Source of the DNA: Phycisphaerae bacterium
Lineage (GTDB): Bacteria > Planctomycetota > Phycisphaerae > UBA1845 > PWPN01
Length of the DNA: 13,629 nt
NCBI GenBank assembly: GCA_026647385.1
Contig: JAPKGY010000093.1
Location: 1-13,629, forward strand
Direction: 5' to 3'
Shown here: piece after piece, positions 7,099-13,629 of the stretch
How positions within the stretch are numbered: the first letter of the stretch is position 1
How the letters are laid out: every line of letters starts with the position of its first letter
Position numbers and translations under genes: made by a program
Notes under the pieces: generated by a model
What the model saw: the letters and a program-made list of their open reading frames with translations, nothing else
Told to the model about the DNA's origin: nothing
The model's database searches: none

Positions 7099-7257
7099 GT
7101 GGATCATCAGACCGGTAGCCGCATCATTCTTCGCCACGAGGTAGAGCCCCATCGACGGTTGACGATCCCTAGCCACCGTGAACTTGCCAAGGGCACGCTG
7201 AGGGCGATCCTTCGCCAGGCGGGTCTGTCGATCGAAGGTTTCGTCGCCCTGTTGTGA
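7099..7257 (+). pseudogene. 5'-truncated HicA (YcfA)-type toxin remnant
   Basis: Reading from GTG 7099, 52 codons give the C-terminal two thirds of a HicA mRNA-interferase toxin. Recognisable blocks are GSRIILRH, then LTIPSHREL and AKGTLRAILRQAGLSIEGF, the classic end of the family. The first 25-30 residues (helix 1 and strand 1) are absent. The upstream sequence in this frame is the end of aspS, whose TAG lies just one codon before. The catalytic His of the family's GSH motif is Arg here. No Shine-Dalgarno site or hicB antitoxin gene is seen next to it. It is therefore most likely an inactive fossil left when the 5' half was lost. A short expressed peptide cannot be excluded. Confidence 0.75.
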
Positions 7258-7276
7258 CGAGGATTGTGAAGAGACG

Positions 7277-7305
7277 GCGGCAAGCTGGGTCGAGGGGTTT
7301 GCCGC
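7277..7305. terminator. hairpin between hicA remnant and rhaT
   Basis: A 7-bp perfect stem GCGGCAA / TTGCCGC with a 15-base loop lies in the gap between the converging aspS-hicA remnant and rhaT. There is no following T-run, so a terminator role is weakly supported. Confidence 0.25.
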
Positions 7306-7441
7306 TGCCTGGCGTACTTCCGCCTCATTGGGTGGAGTCCGGTGTGATTGGGATTGACGATACCTTGATCTGGAGCGATGGGTGGTGTACCGGTCTCGCC
7401 GGCGAAGCCCGGCCCAGCCCCAGCCGAAAGGACGGCCAGGC

Positions 7442-8494
7442 TCACGCAGCCTTGAGGTAACCGCTGTAGCCGGCGATGACGGCGGAGGCGATCAGGAGGA
7501 TCAGGCCGCCAGCCAGGCGCGTGCGGGTTCTTGCGCTGGTTCCGCGCCACTCGCCCAGGAGGATGCCGAGCAGGGTACTAAAGAGGATGGCGCTGGCCAT
7601 CAATACCGCCCAGCCGATGTAGGCGGTTCGACCCATGGCCGGTTCGCCGGTCTTGAAGCAGATGAACTGGGAGCACCAGATGGCGCCGGCCAAACCGGCA
7701 AAGAACAGGTTGCCGATCAGCGGCGTGCCTTCGCGCGCGTAGTCGCCGAGCGTCTTGTTGGTCATGTTGAGATAGAGGCAGTACAGGAAGTTGATCACGA
7801 ACCCGCCCAGCAGGACGACGACCAGTACGGGCATTCCCTTCCAGGTGGCGGAAGTCATCGGCTCGATCGTTTGAGCCAGTTCCTCGATCTTGGAGCCGCC
7901 CTGGAGCCCGAAGCTCATGGCGGAACTCATCAGCCCGGAGAAAACGGCGATGATGAGCCCTTTCTTGAAGTTGTATTCCGCGACGGCTTTCTTCTTTTCT
8001 GCTTCGGGCAGTTCGTTCTCCTTGGACATGCCGGCCAGGCCGACAAGAACGATGCCCACTAAGGATACGATCACGCCCACGAGCGCGGTCTGCGCGGCAT
8101 TCGTATCGACCAGGCTGGCGAGATTGCCCTTGATGACGGGTGGGATGAGCGTGCCGGCCGCCGAGCACAACCCGCAGCCGATCGCCAAGCCCAGTCCGAC
8201 GCCGAGGTAACGGATCATGAGGCCCCAGGTCAGCCCGCCGACGCCCCACATGGCCCCGCAGGCGCAGCAGTAGGCGAGAGTACTGCCGGGCGATTGGCGA
8301 AGCACTTCGATCACGTTCGGGGAGGTCGCCAAGGCGAGCACCCAGGGGACGACGATCAGGCCGACGATTGCGTAGATCATCCAGAAGCTTTCCCACGCCC
8401 ATCCCTTGACCTTCTTGAAGGGAAGGTAGAAGATCGCCCCGGCCAATCCGCCGAGAACGAAGATCGTGACACCGAGCGCGGGGTTGGGTTCCAT
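7442..8494 (-). CDS. rhaT: L-rhamnose/proton symporter RhaT family
   Basis: This 350-residue inner-membrane protein has about ten hydrophobic segments and aligns along its length with E. coli RhaT (344 aa). Shared blocks include FYLPFKKVKGWAWESFW (22-38), GAMWGVGGLTWGLMIRYLG, the TLIPPVIKGN segment, FNLKKGL-like FNFKKGL and the late LLGEWRG. RhaT imports L-rhamnose (and lyxose or mannose in E. coli) with a proton. The start is firm: GAAGGAG lies 6 bases before the ATG. It is downstream of rhaA on the same strand, separated by 339 bases that include a dispersed repeat. It may be transcribed from the rhaA promoter or from its own. Substrate specificity is inferred from family and neighbour. Confidence 0.93.
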   Translation of the reverse strand: MEPNPALGVTIFVLGGLAGAIFYLPFKKVKGWAWESFWMIYAIVGLIVVPWVLALATSPNVIEVLRQSPGSTLAYCCACGAMWGVGGLTWGLMIRYLGVGLGLAIGCGLCSAAGTLIPPVIKGNLASLVDTNAAQTALVGVIVSLVGIVLVGLAGMSKENELPEAEKKKAVAEYNFKKGLIIAVFSGLMSSAMSFGLQGGSKIEELAQTIEPMTSATWKGMPVLVVVLLGGFVINFLYCLYLNMTNKTLGDYAREGTPLIGNLFFAGLAGAIWCSQFICFKTGEPAMGRTAYIGWAVLMASAILFSTLLGILLGEWRGTSARTRTRLAGGLILLIASAVIAGYSGYLKAA

Positions 8495-8833
8495 AGGATT
8501 CTCCTTCGATCAATTACCGCACGTCAGCGGCGTACATGCCCGAGCTGAGAGCCCACCCGGGGCCGACAAGTTGACGAACGTCCAAGAGGGTGCGTGAGAA
8601 GCTCTGACCCGGGGGGACAGTCCCCGTTTCGCAGCAGGGTTTTGACGGACCAGACCCACCCGGCGCCACGACCCACCCTTCGTCCCGGCGAAATGGGGGC
8701 AGTCCCCGAGCTTCTGAGACACCCTTCAACGGGTGACGTCCAATGGTTCACGAGAATCCCAATGCCCACAGGGGCTGTCCTCCGATGGCCGCTGCGTCGA
8801 GGTGAACGTCGGGCCCGGACGCTTCGGCGGCGA
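8495..8833. other. rhaA-rhaT intergenic region
   Basis: This 339-base gap holds the second copy of the dispersed palindromic repeat (8584-8728) and the Shine-Dalgarno site of rhaT. Short open frames across the repeat have no family features and are treated as spurious. The repeat's hairpin could reduce read-through from rhaA to rhaT. Confidence 0.55.
8584..8728 (+). repeat. about 145-bp dispersed palindromic repeat, copy 2
   Basis: The left end GAGGGTGCGTGAGAAGCTC and the right end, read on the other strand as GAAGGGTGTCTCAGAAGCTC, form terminal inverted repeats. The next inner blocks also pair: GGGGACAGTCCCC followed by TTTCGC on the left, GGGGCAGTCCCC preceded by GCGAAAT on the right. The central part matches copy 1 at 4411-4556 in opposite orientation. 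It lies between rhaA and rhaT. Confidence 0.75.
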
Positions 8834-10099
8834 TCATCGCTTGCTGAGGACTTTGGCCTCGTAATCCTTGACCTTGGCCAGCCACTCGGCCCCGACGGGT
8901 ACGCCGGACTGGAGGCAGTAGTAATCCCAGACCGCGCCGAGCGGGAGAGTCTTGAGTTCCTCGAGCATGGCCAGCCGTGAGGTAAAGTCGCCGGTCAGTT
9001 CATAGTTGCGTAATTGGTCGGTCGGCTCGAGCAGGGCGGCGAGCAAGGCCTTAGCCATGTTGCGGGCCCCGATGACCCAGGCGGCCACCCGGTTGATGCT
9101 GGCGTCGAAATAGTCCAGGCCGATGTGGACGCGGTCGGTGGACCCGTGGCGGATGATTTCCTGGGCGATGGCGAACAACTCATCGTCCAGCGCGACCACG
9201 TGATCGCTGTCCCAACGCACCGGCCGGCTGACGTGGAGCAGGATTTCCTTCGCGAAGCAGAGGACGGCGGACAGTTTGGTCGAAATCACCTCCGTGGGAT
9301 GGAAGTGTCCGGAGTCGAGGGTGAGCAGCACGTTCCGCGTGAGCGCGTAGCCGAGGTAGAACTCGTGCGACCCGACGACGAAGCTCTCGGAACCGATGCC
9401 GAAGAGCTTGCCTTCGACGGCGTCGAGGTGGTACTTCGGATCGATCCTCTCGGCGAAAACGGCGTCGAGCGATTCGCGGAGCCGTTCCCTGGGCCCGAAG
9501 CGGTCGACCGGGACGTCCTTGTATCCGTCGGGGATCCAGACGTTGGTGACGCAGGGGGTGCCCAGTTGCCGGCCGAAGGACTCGCCGATCTTGCGGCAGG
9601 CGATGCCGTGTTCGATCCAGAACTTGCGGATGCCCGCATCGGGATGGGCAAGGGTGAATCCGTCGGCGGCCTTGGGATGCGAGAAGAAGGTCGGATTGAA
9701 GTCCATGCCGTGGTTGTTGCTCTTGGCCCAGTGTACCCAGGAGGCGTAGTGCTCCGGTTGAATGGCGTTGCGTTCGACCTTCTTGCCACCGGTGTCGAGG
9801 TAGATGGCGTGCAGGCTGAGGCGGTGCCGGCCGGGAATCATGCTGTAAACCACGTCCAGATCGGCGCGCAACTCGTCGGCGGTCCTGGCCCGGCCGGGGT
9901 AGTTGCCGGTCGCCTGGATCCCGCCGCCGGTCAGTCCGCCGGTCGACTCGAAGCCGCCGACGTCGTCGCCCTGCCAGCAGTGCAGCGAGATGGGGATCTT
10001 CTTCAAGGCGGCCATGGCTTGATCGGTGTTCACTCCGATGTCGGCGTAGCGTTGCTTGGCGAGTTCGTAAGCTTTCTCGACGGAAGAGGTGTTGCTCAT
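8834..10099 (-). CDS. rhaA: L-rhamnose isomerase
   Basis: This cytoplasmic enzyme converts L-rhamnose to L-rhamnulose, the first step of rhamnose catabolism. The protein has 421 residues (E. coli 419) and matches the family end to end, very closely to the Bacillus form. Expected metal and catalytic residues are all present at a constant 5-residue offset from E. coli numbering: Glu229, Asp262, His265 (in DSGHFHP), His289, Asp297 and Asp299 (in HVSRPVRWDSDH) and Asp329 (in GLDYFDASINR). Strongly conserved ISLHCWQGDDVGGFE is at 37-51. The start at 10099 has AGAAGG 8 bases upstream. A good promoter lies about 170 bases upstream, and rhaT follows downstream. No rhamnulokinase or rhamnulose-1-phosphate aldolase gene is in the window. 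Confidence 0.97.
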   Translation of the reverse strand: MSNTSSVEKAYELAKQRYADIGVNTDQAMAALKKIPISLHCWQGDDVGGFESTGGLTGGGIQATGNYPGRARTADELRADLDVVYSMIPGRHRLSLHAIYLDTGGKKVERNAIQPEHYASWVHWAKSNNHGMDFNPTFFSHPKAADGFTLAHPDAGIRKFWIEHGIACRKIGESFGRQLGTPCVTNVWIPDGYKDVPVDRFGPRERLRESLDAVFAERIDPKYHLDAVEGKLFGIGSESFVVGSHEFYLGYALTRNVLLTLDSGHFHPTEVISTKLSAVLCFAKEILLHVSRPVRWDSDHVVALDDELFAIAQEIIRHGSTDRVHIGLDYFDASINRVAAWVIGARNMAKALLAALLEPTDQLRNYELTGDFTSRLAMLEELKTLPLGAVWDYYCLQSGVPVGAEWLAKVKDYEAKVLSKR

Positions 10100-10134
10100 G
10101 ACTTCGGCCTTCTTATGAATGATGGAAACCTGAA

Positions 10135-10154
10135 AGCGGCGCGATTTCGCCGCT
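10135..10154 (-). promoter_or_regulatory. hairpin in rhaA leader
   Basis: A perfect 7-bp stem AGCGGCG, loop AAATCG, CGCCGCT (minus-strand reading) lies between the predicted promoter and the rhaA Shine-Dalgarno site. It is flanked by two CAGGTTT copies and followed by TTTCAGGTTT. It could be an attenuator, a regulator target or an RNA-stabilising hairpin. Confidence 0.45.
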
Positions 10155-10255
10155 GAAAAACCTGTTGCCCGGTTGAGTGCGGGAGTCGGTCTCCGTCGCG
10201 GGGGCGAATCGCCGGGCGATCGGAAATCGGTCGGCCCGTCCGTCAGCGGGCAAAA

Positions 10256-10263
10256 ACACGTGT
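10256..10263. promoter_or_regulatory. ACACGTGT palindrome at rhaA start site
   Basis: An 8-base perfect palindrome covers the predicted transcription start of rhaA (5 bases past the -10 box), a usual place for a repressor operator. No regulator gene is in view, so this is a suggestion only. Confidence 0.3.
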
Positions 10264-10267
10264 GGAG

Positions 10268-10296
10268 AGAATAACGTCGGCCGAAACACGGGTCAA
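10268..10296 (-). promoter_or_regulatory. sigma-70-like promoter of rhaA
   Basis: On the minus strand the -35 is TTGACC (5 of 6) at 10291-10296 and the -10 is TATTCT (4 of 6) at 10268-10273, with the ideal 17-base spacer. It begins about 26 bases beyond the stop of the upstream hydrolase gene. It implies a leader of roughly 160 bases for rhaA. Confidence 0.6.
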
Positions 10297-10321
10297 TGTG
10301 GAGTCGAAGGCCGCGTCCGCC

Positions 10322-11293
10322 TCATCGCATACGCTTGAGGACCCATTCGAGCGCGTCCGGCATCTGGCGCAGCGGGGTGTCGTGGCCCCCTTCGGGGATT
10401 TCGCAGAAGCGGATGGTGCGTCGGAACTTGAGGGCCTCGTAAAGTGATTCCGACTGGGCGATCGGGATGGTGGCGTCCTGGGCGCCGTGAGCGACGTAGA
10501 CGGGCATGGTAAGGCGGTCGACGTTGGCGACGGCGGAGTGCTTGCGGTAGAGATCGGGGCACTCGTGGGGTTCGCAGCCGTAAGCGGAGGCGATCGCGTC
10601 GGCGATTTGCTGGAGAATCTTCACGTCCGAGCGCGTCCGGCACCACTGGTAATAGGAAGTGAGGTCGGCCGCGGGGCAGAGGGCGATCGCCGCGCCCACG
10701 TCCTCCGGATGCAGGACGGCATAGATCAGGTTGCTCGTCCCACCCATCGAGCCGCTGGCGAGAATGAACCGTTTGGCCCGGTATTCAGCGCGAACATGTT
10801 CGAGCAGTCCGTGCAGGTCGGCGGCGGCCGCCGGCGACATCCAGGCGTTGCCGCGGAGATTCGGCGTCACGATGCCGAACGGGTACCGTCTGAAAGCCGT
10901 CAGCCACGTGCGGCGGATGTCGTCGCGGGTGTAGAGCTGGCTGCCGGTCGAGCCGTGGCCGTGGATGCAGACGATCCAGGTATCCGCGCGGTCGGGCAGA
11001 ACAAGGGCCCAATCGGACGTGCCGTCGACGCCGCTGACGTAGTCGATGCGCTGCAGGCCTTCGACCGCGTAGTCCTCGCGCACGGGCGAAGTTCGCTGCA
11101 CGACGATCGGCGGCTCGGCGGGCCGCGACTCCGCCACCGGCCGGGAGGTGGGTGCGGTGGCGGGCGCCTTCTCGATAGCGGGTGCGGTGGCGACGGGACC
11201 GAGGGTGACTTGCACATATGGCCGGGGTTCTTCGGCACAAGCGCCGATCAGGAGAAAGGCCGTACACGCCGTCGCGGCAGCGCGCCGGATCAT
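10322..11293 (-). CDS. lipoprotein alpha/beta hydrolase (esterase/peptidase-like)
   Basis: The 323-residue protein starts with a lipoprotein signal (MIRRAAATACTAFLLIGAC, lipobox IGAC, Cys19), so it is probably anchored in a membrane. A Pro/Ala/Thr-rich linker follows (about 30-60). The catalytic domain has an oxyanion loop HGHG (111-114), the nucleophile elbow GSMGG (Ser182), Asp273 in HGAQDATIP and His304 in EGGHD, which is a complete triad in the right order. The fold is of the feruloyl or acetyl esterase, PHB depolymerase or S9 peptidase type; the substrate is unknown. The lipobox fixes the start at 11293; the frame is open to 11602 but that extension lacks protein-like character. The Shine-Dalgarno site is weak. 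It lies upstream of rhaA on the same strand, with the rhaA promoter between. A role in removing ester groups from polysaccharide is inference. Confidence 0.83.
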   Translation of the reverse strand: MIRRAAATACTAFLLIGACAEEPRPYVQVTLGPVATAPAIEKAPATAPTSRPVAESRPAEPPIVVQRTSPVREDYAVEGLQRIDYVSGVDGTSDWALVLPDRADTWIVCIHGHGSTGSQLYTRDDIRRTWLTAFRRYPFGIVTPNLRGNAWMSPAAAADLHGLLEHVRAEYRAKRFILASGSMGGTSNLIYAVLHPEDVGAAIALCPAADLTSYYQWCRTRSDVKILQQIADAIASAYGCEPHECPDLYRKHSAVANVDRLTMPVYVAHGAQDATIPIAQSESLYEALKFRRTIRFCEIPEGGHDTPLRQMPDALEWVLKRMR

Positions 11294-11602
11294 GGGGGGC
11301 AGGGCGGATTTCAATCGGTGGAGGGGTCGAGCCGAGGTCCGCGTGGCTGCGCGGGTCGCTACGGCGAGGAGCGCTGAAGCCCTTGACGCGCGATGCGGGG
11401 GTACGCCCGCCAGGAGCCGCCTCCCCTTGACACGACACGAACGCACCCGTGTTCCTTTTGCGGCGAGGCCGCGTGTCGTGTCAAGGGTTCGCGGCGAATC
11501 GGTTTCAAAAGAGGCTCGCGGCTCTTTATGATCGCGTGCGGGCATGAGTTGCCTCTGCTGGGTTTGGGCGGCAGTAGTCATCTGAATACCATAACTCCCC
11601 AT
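11294..11602. other. intergenic region between transporter and hydrolase
   Basis: A 309-base gap between two minus-strand genes. It contains a 16-bp perfect inverted repeat (11424-11487) and a third, partial copy of its motif (CCCTTGACGCG, around 11380). No gene or clear promoter was found. Confidence 0.6.
11424..11487. repeat. 16-bp perfect inverted repeat
   Basis: CCCTTGACACGACACG at 11424-11439 is exactly inverted as CGTGTCGTGTCAAGGG at 11472-11487, with 32 bases between. There is no T-run for an intrinsic terminator. It might be a large hairpin after the transporter gene, or a two-site operator for the hydrolase gene. Confidence 0.75.
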
Positions 11603-13629
11603 TCATTCTTGCCGGATCGTTCGAGCTTTCTCGCGGCAGCTCTGCCAGATGACCGCGGCGACGAAGTAAATGATCGTGGCGATCAGCAGGCCTCGCTTGT
11701 AGCCGTCCACGTTGGCGGCGTAGGCGTCGGCATCCGCTCCACCGCCGAGGAAAACGTGCAGGGGCAGGACCAGGCAGACCGCCAGGGCCAGCAGGGCGAC
11801 GGAGCCCGCGATCCAGCCGAGGACGCCGACCGTGCCGGCGGCTTCGGCGGGGCTGGTCGGCGATGGCATGGACCTGGCGGTGAGATTCTCGACCGGGTCG
11901 GCCGATCCCTGCAACGCGGCGCCCATGAAGCGTGCGAGCACGAGGTACAGGGCGGCGGCCAGGAACCAGCCGGGCAGCCAGCGGAAGAACAGATGTACGC
12001 CGAGCATGGCCATCGGAGATTGGATGCGTCCGCCGGTGAAGTCCTCGATTGGAAAGCAGAGAACCAGCACGACGATCCAGGTGAGAAGGGCGGCCGGGTT
12101 GAAGATGCGTTTCTGCCGCTCGGTCCAGTACGGACGCAGCTCGAGCCAGGGGAATACCCAATGCTCGATGAGAATGACGGCGCCGATGGGCATGAGGGTG
12201 AGCCCGTAGATGGCGACGAAGTCGAGCAGTTTCATAAAGATGGCCGGGAAGAGGGCGACGAGGGTGGTAATCGCGCCGGCGATCAGCGTGATGGTCCACC
12301 GGGGCCAGTTTGGTGTGATAATCTGCAGGGCGAGTCCCGCGCGATAGATGGTCGGAATCGCGGTCGTCCAGCCGGCCAGCAGCACGCACAGTAGTCCGGC
12401 CACTCCGGCGGCGCCGTCGGCCATTTTTCCGGGGTTAACCTCACCCCAGAGGACCGCGCCCATGATGCCCGCGCAGGCCCAGGCGAAGAAATGGCCCAGA
12501 TACATGCCGAAAGCGGAGTAGAACCCGTAGGTCCAGGATCGGGCGTACCGAAACAGGGCCATGTCCGACAGGCCGATGTGCGTCGCCAGATTGCAGAACC
12601 AGGCGAAGAACATGATGTGCCAGAACCCGAGGCGATCGCTGAGAACCCGCGAAACCAGGATCCGGCTGTCCGCCGTCCGAACGACGTACTCCTTATCGCC
12701 ATCGGTGATCCGCCAACACGAGCCGGCCTGCTCGACCATGAGAATCGCGGAGCTGGAAAGTGCGTCCTGACCGCCGGCGGCGGCCTTCAGAGTCTCGCCC
12801 AGGGCGGCCGGGATCAGGCCGTTATCGAGGTCGACGGCGGCCTGGGTATCGAGGGTGCCCACGGGTTTAAGCGGCTGGCCCGTCCAGATCTTCGTCTCAG
12901 CCAGGGAACGCAGATCGCTGAGGCTGCGGCACTCGCCAAGCCGGGGCAGGGTGGCGAGAGCACCCGCCAGGAAGATCGGAAACATCCAGGGGGCGCAGAC
13001 GGCTGCGAACTGGCTGAGCATTTTGAAACCGGCGATGGCCAGGGCGATGACCACCATCCCGACCAGGAGAACGACCATGACCCAGCCGATCCCCGGGGGC
13101 GAGAGGTCGGAGAAGCCGGGATGGCGAATGTGGGGGATCGCGTCGATCTTATTCAGCGCCTGGATGACCGCCGAGGAAGAGACGCCGATCATCGCGGCGC
13201 CCAGACAGCAGAAGAGGAGGCCGTTGACGAGGTTGTAGATGACCGACAGGCCTGGGCCGATGATCCGGCGGGCATACCAGTAGAGGGTGAGCCGTACGCG
13301 GGTGGCGATCGGGGCGCAGACCAACGCCCAGGAGAGCACCGCCAGCAGATTGCCGATCAATAGGCCCCAGAAGAGATCACCGGCTTGGGCGCCCCATTGG
13401 ACGAAAAGCGCGCCGATGACGAATTCCGTACCGGCGACGTGCTCTCCGGAAAAACAGGCGGCGAAGTAACGCCCGCTCTTGAGTTGGTCCGGCGAGACGG
13501 GCTCGCGTTCGAACTCGTAAAGCTTGTCCAGCCGGCCGGCGAGTGTTTCCGCGGAGGTGCGTCAGGTCGGCCTGGGTGATGTAGCCGTCATCACCGTACC
13601 AGGTGGACACGGCTTCGCCCCCACGCGTA
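11603..13629 (-). CDS. NCS1-like (cytosine/purine permease-type) transporter, frameshifted and 5' partial
   Basis: An integral membrane protein with about twelve hydrophobic segments. It resembles E. coli CodB in several blocks: LLIGNLLAVLSW near the start, LSDMALFRYARSWTYGF, AGWTTAIPTIYRAGLAL and PIGAVILIEHWVFPWL. NCS1 proteins (LeuT fold) import nucleobases or related compounds with a cation; the substrate here is unknown. Counting from the TTG at 13360, residues about 137-245 form an extra soluble loop between two membrane segments, absent in CodB. The main frame is open from the stop codon at 13562-13564 (minus strand) and clearly codes upstream of 13360 (LYEFEREPVSPDQLKSGRYF, then GEHVAGTEFVIGALF). 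The very N terminus (STWYGDDGYITQADLTHLR) is in another frame up to the right edge. Skipping one G near 13553 joins them. It is either a pseudogene or a sequencing error. Confidence 0.68.

Noticed and set aside
5065..7176. 703-codon open frame on the minus strand across aspS
   Set aside because: It is fully antisense to a clearly conserved synthetase and is rich in His, Arg, Leu and Gln with no domain; it is a shadow of high GC.
8510..8769. several 70-80 codon open frames on the minus strand
   Set aside because: They are translations of the palindromic repeat; the other copy gives unrelated peptides, so they are not genes.
9014..10156. 380-codon open frame on the plus strand
   Set aside because: Antisense to rhaA, with Val/Gly/Asp-rich composition typical of a complementary frame and no ribosome site.
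11294..11602. N-terminal extension of the lipoprotein hydrolase
   Set aside because: A lipoprotein signal starts exactly at the internal Met at 11293, and the extension spans a perfect inverted repeat.
11393..12394. 333-codon open frame on the plus strand
   Set aside because: Antisense to the transporter and across the inverted repeat; low-complexity Gly/Asp/Gln-rich sequence.

Overview
The window looks like chromosomal DNA from a GC-rich (roughly 60-65%) Planctomycetota-type bacterium. The grounds are a DUF1570-type putative metallopeptidase at the left edge, many sugar-processing genes, Shine-Dalgarno-led genes and GC-rich dispersed palindromic repeats between genes. The assignment rests on gene content and style, not on a marker-gene tree.

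Layout. Positions 2-808 (+) hold the 3' part of a DUF1570-like protein. Positions 852-3993 (-) hold a three-gene cassette read right to left: a family 88 unsaturated glucuronyl hydrolase (GH88), a small cupin and a Gfo/Idh/MocA oxidoreductase. A divergent 71-codon gene (4197-4412, +) is followed by about 860 bases with no convincing gene, which contain a 145-bp palindromic dispersed repeat and a 17-bp inverted repeat pair. aspS (5278-7095, +) encodes a bacterial-type aspartyl-tRNA synthetase. Directly behind it, in the same frame, sits a truncated hicA toxin remnant (7099-7257). Positions 7442-10099 (-) hold rhaA followed by rhaT, separated by a second copy of the palindromic repeat. A good sigma-70-like promoter lies upstream of rhaA at 10268-10296. 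Positions 10322-11293 (-) encode a lipoprotein alpha/beta hydrolase. Positions 11603-13629 (-) encode an NCS1-like membrane transporter that runs off the right edge and is broken near its N terminus by a one-base frameshift.

How the genes fit together. L-rhamnose uptake (RhaT) and isomerisation (RhaA) lie near a GH88 enzyme that removes unsaturated uronic acids from lyase products. This suggests, as inference, growth on rhamnose- and uronate-containing polysaccharides such as ulvan-like or rhamnogalacturonan-like material. The lipoprotein hydrolase could remove ester groups. The cupin and the oxidoreductase could process the released sugar. No rhamnulokinase, aldolase, polysaccharide lyase or regulator is visible here, so the pathway is incomplete in this window.

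Nothing here is clearly a new multi-gene system. The most interesting items are the hicA remnant, the frameshifted NCS1-like transporter with a large extra loop, the repeat family, the structured leaders of rhaA and of the 71-codon gene, and several unexplained inverted repeats.
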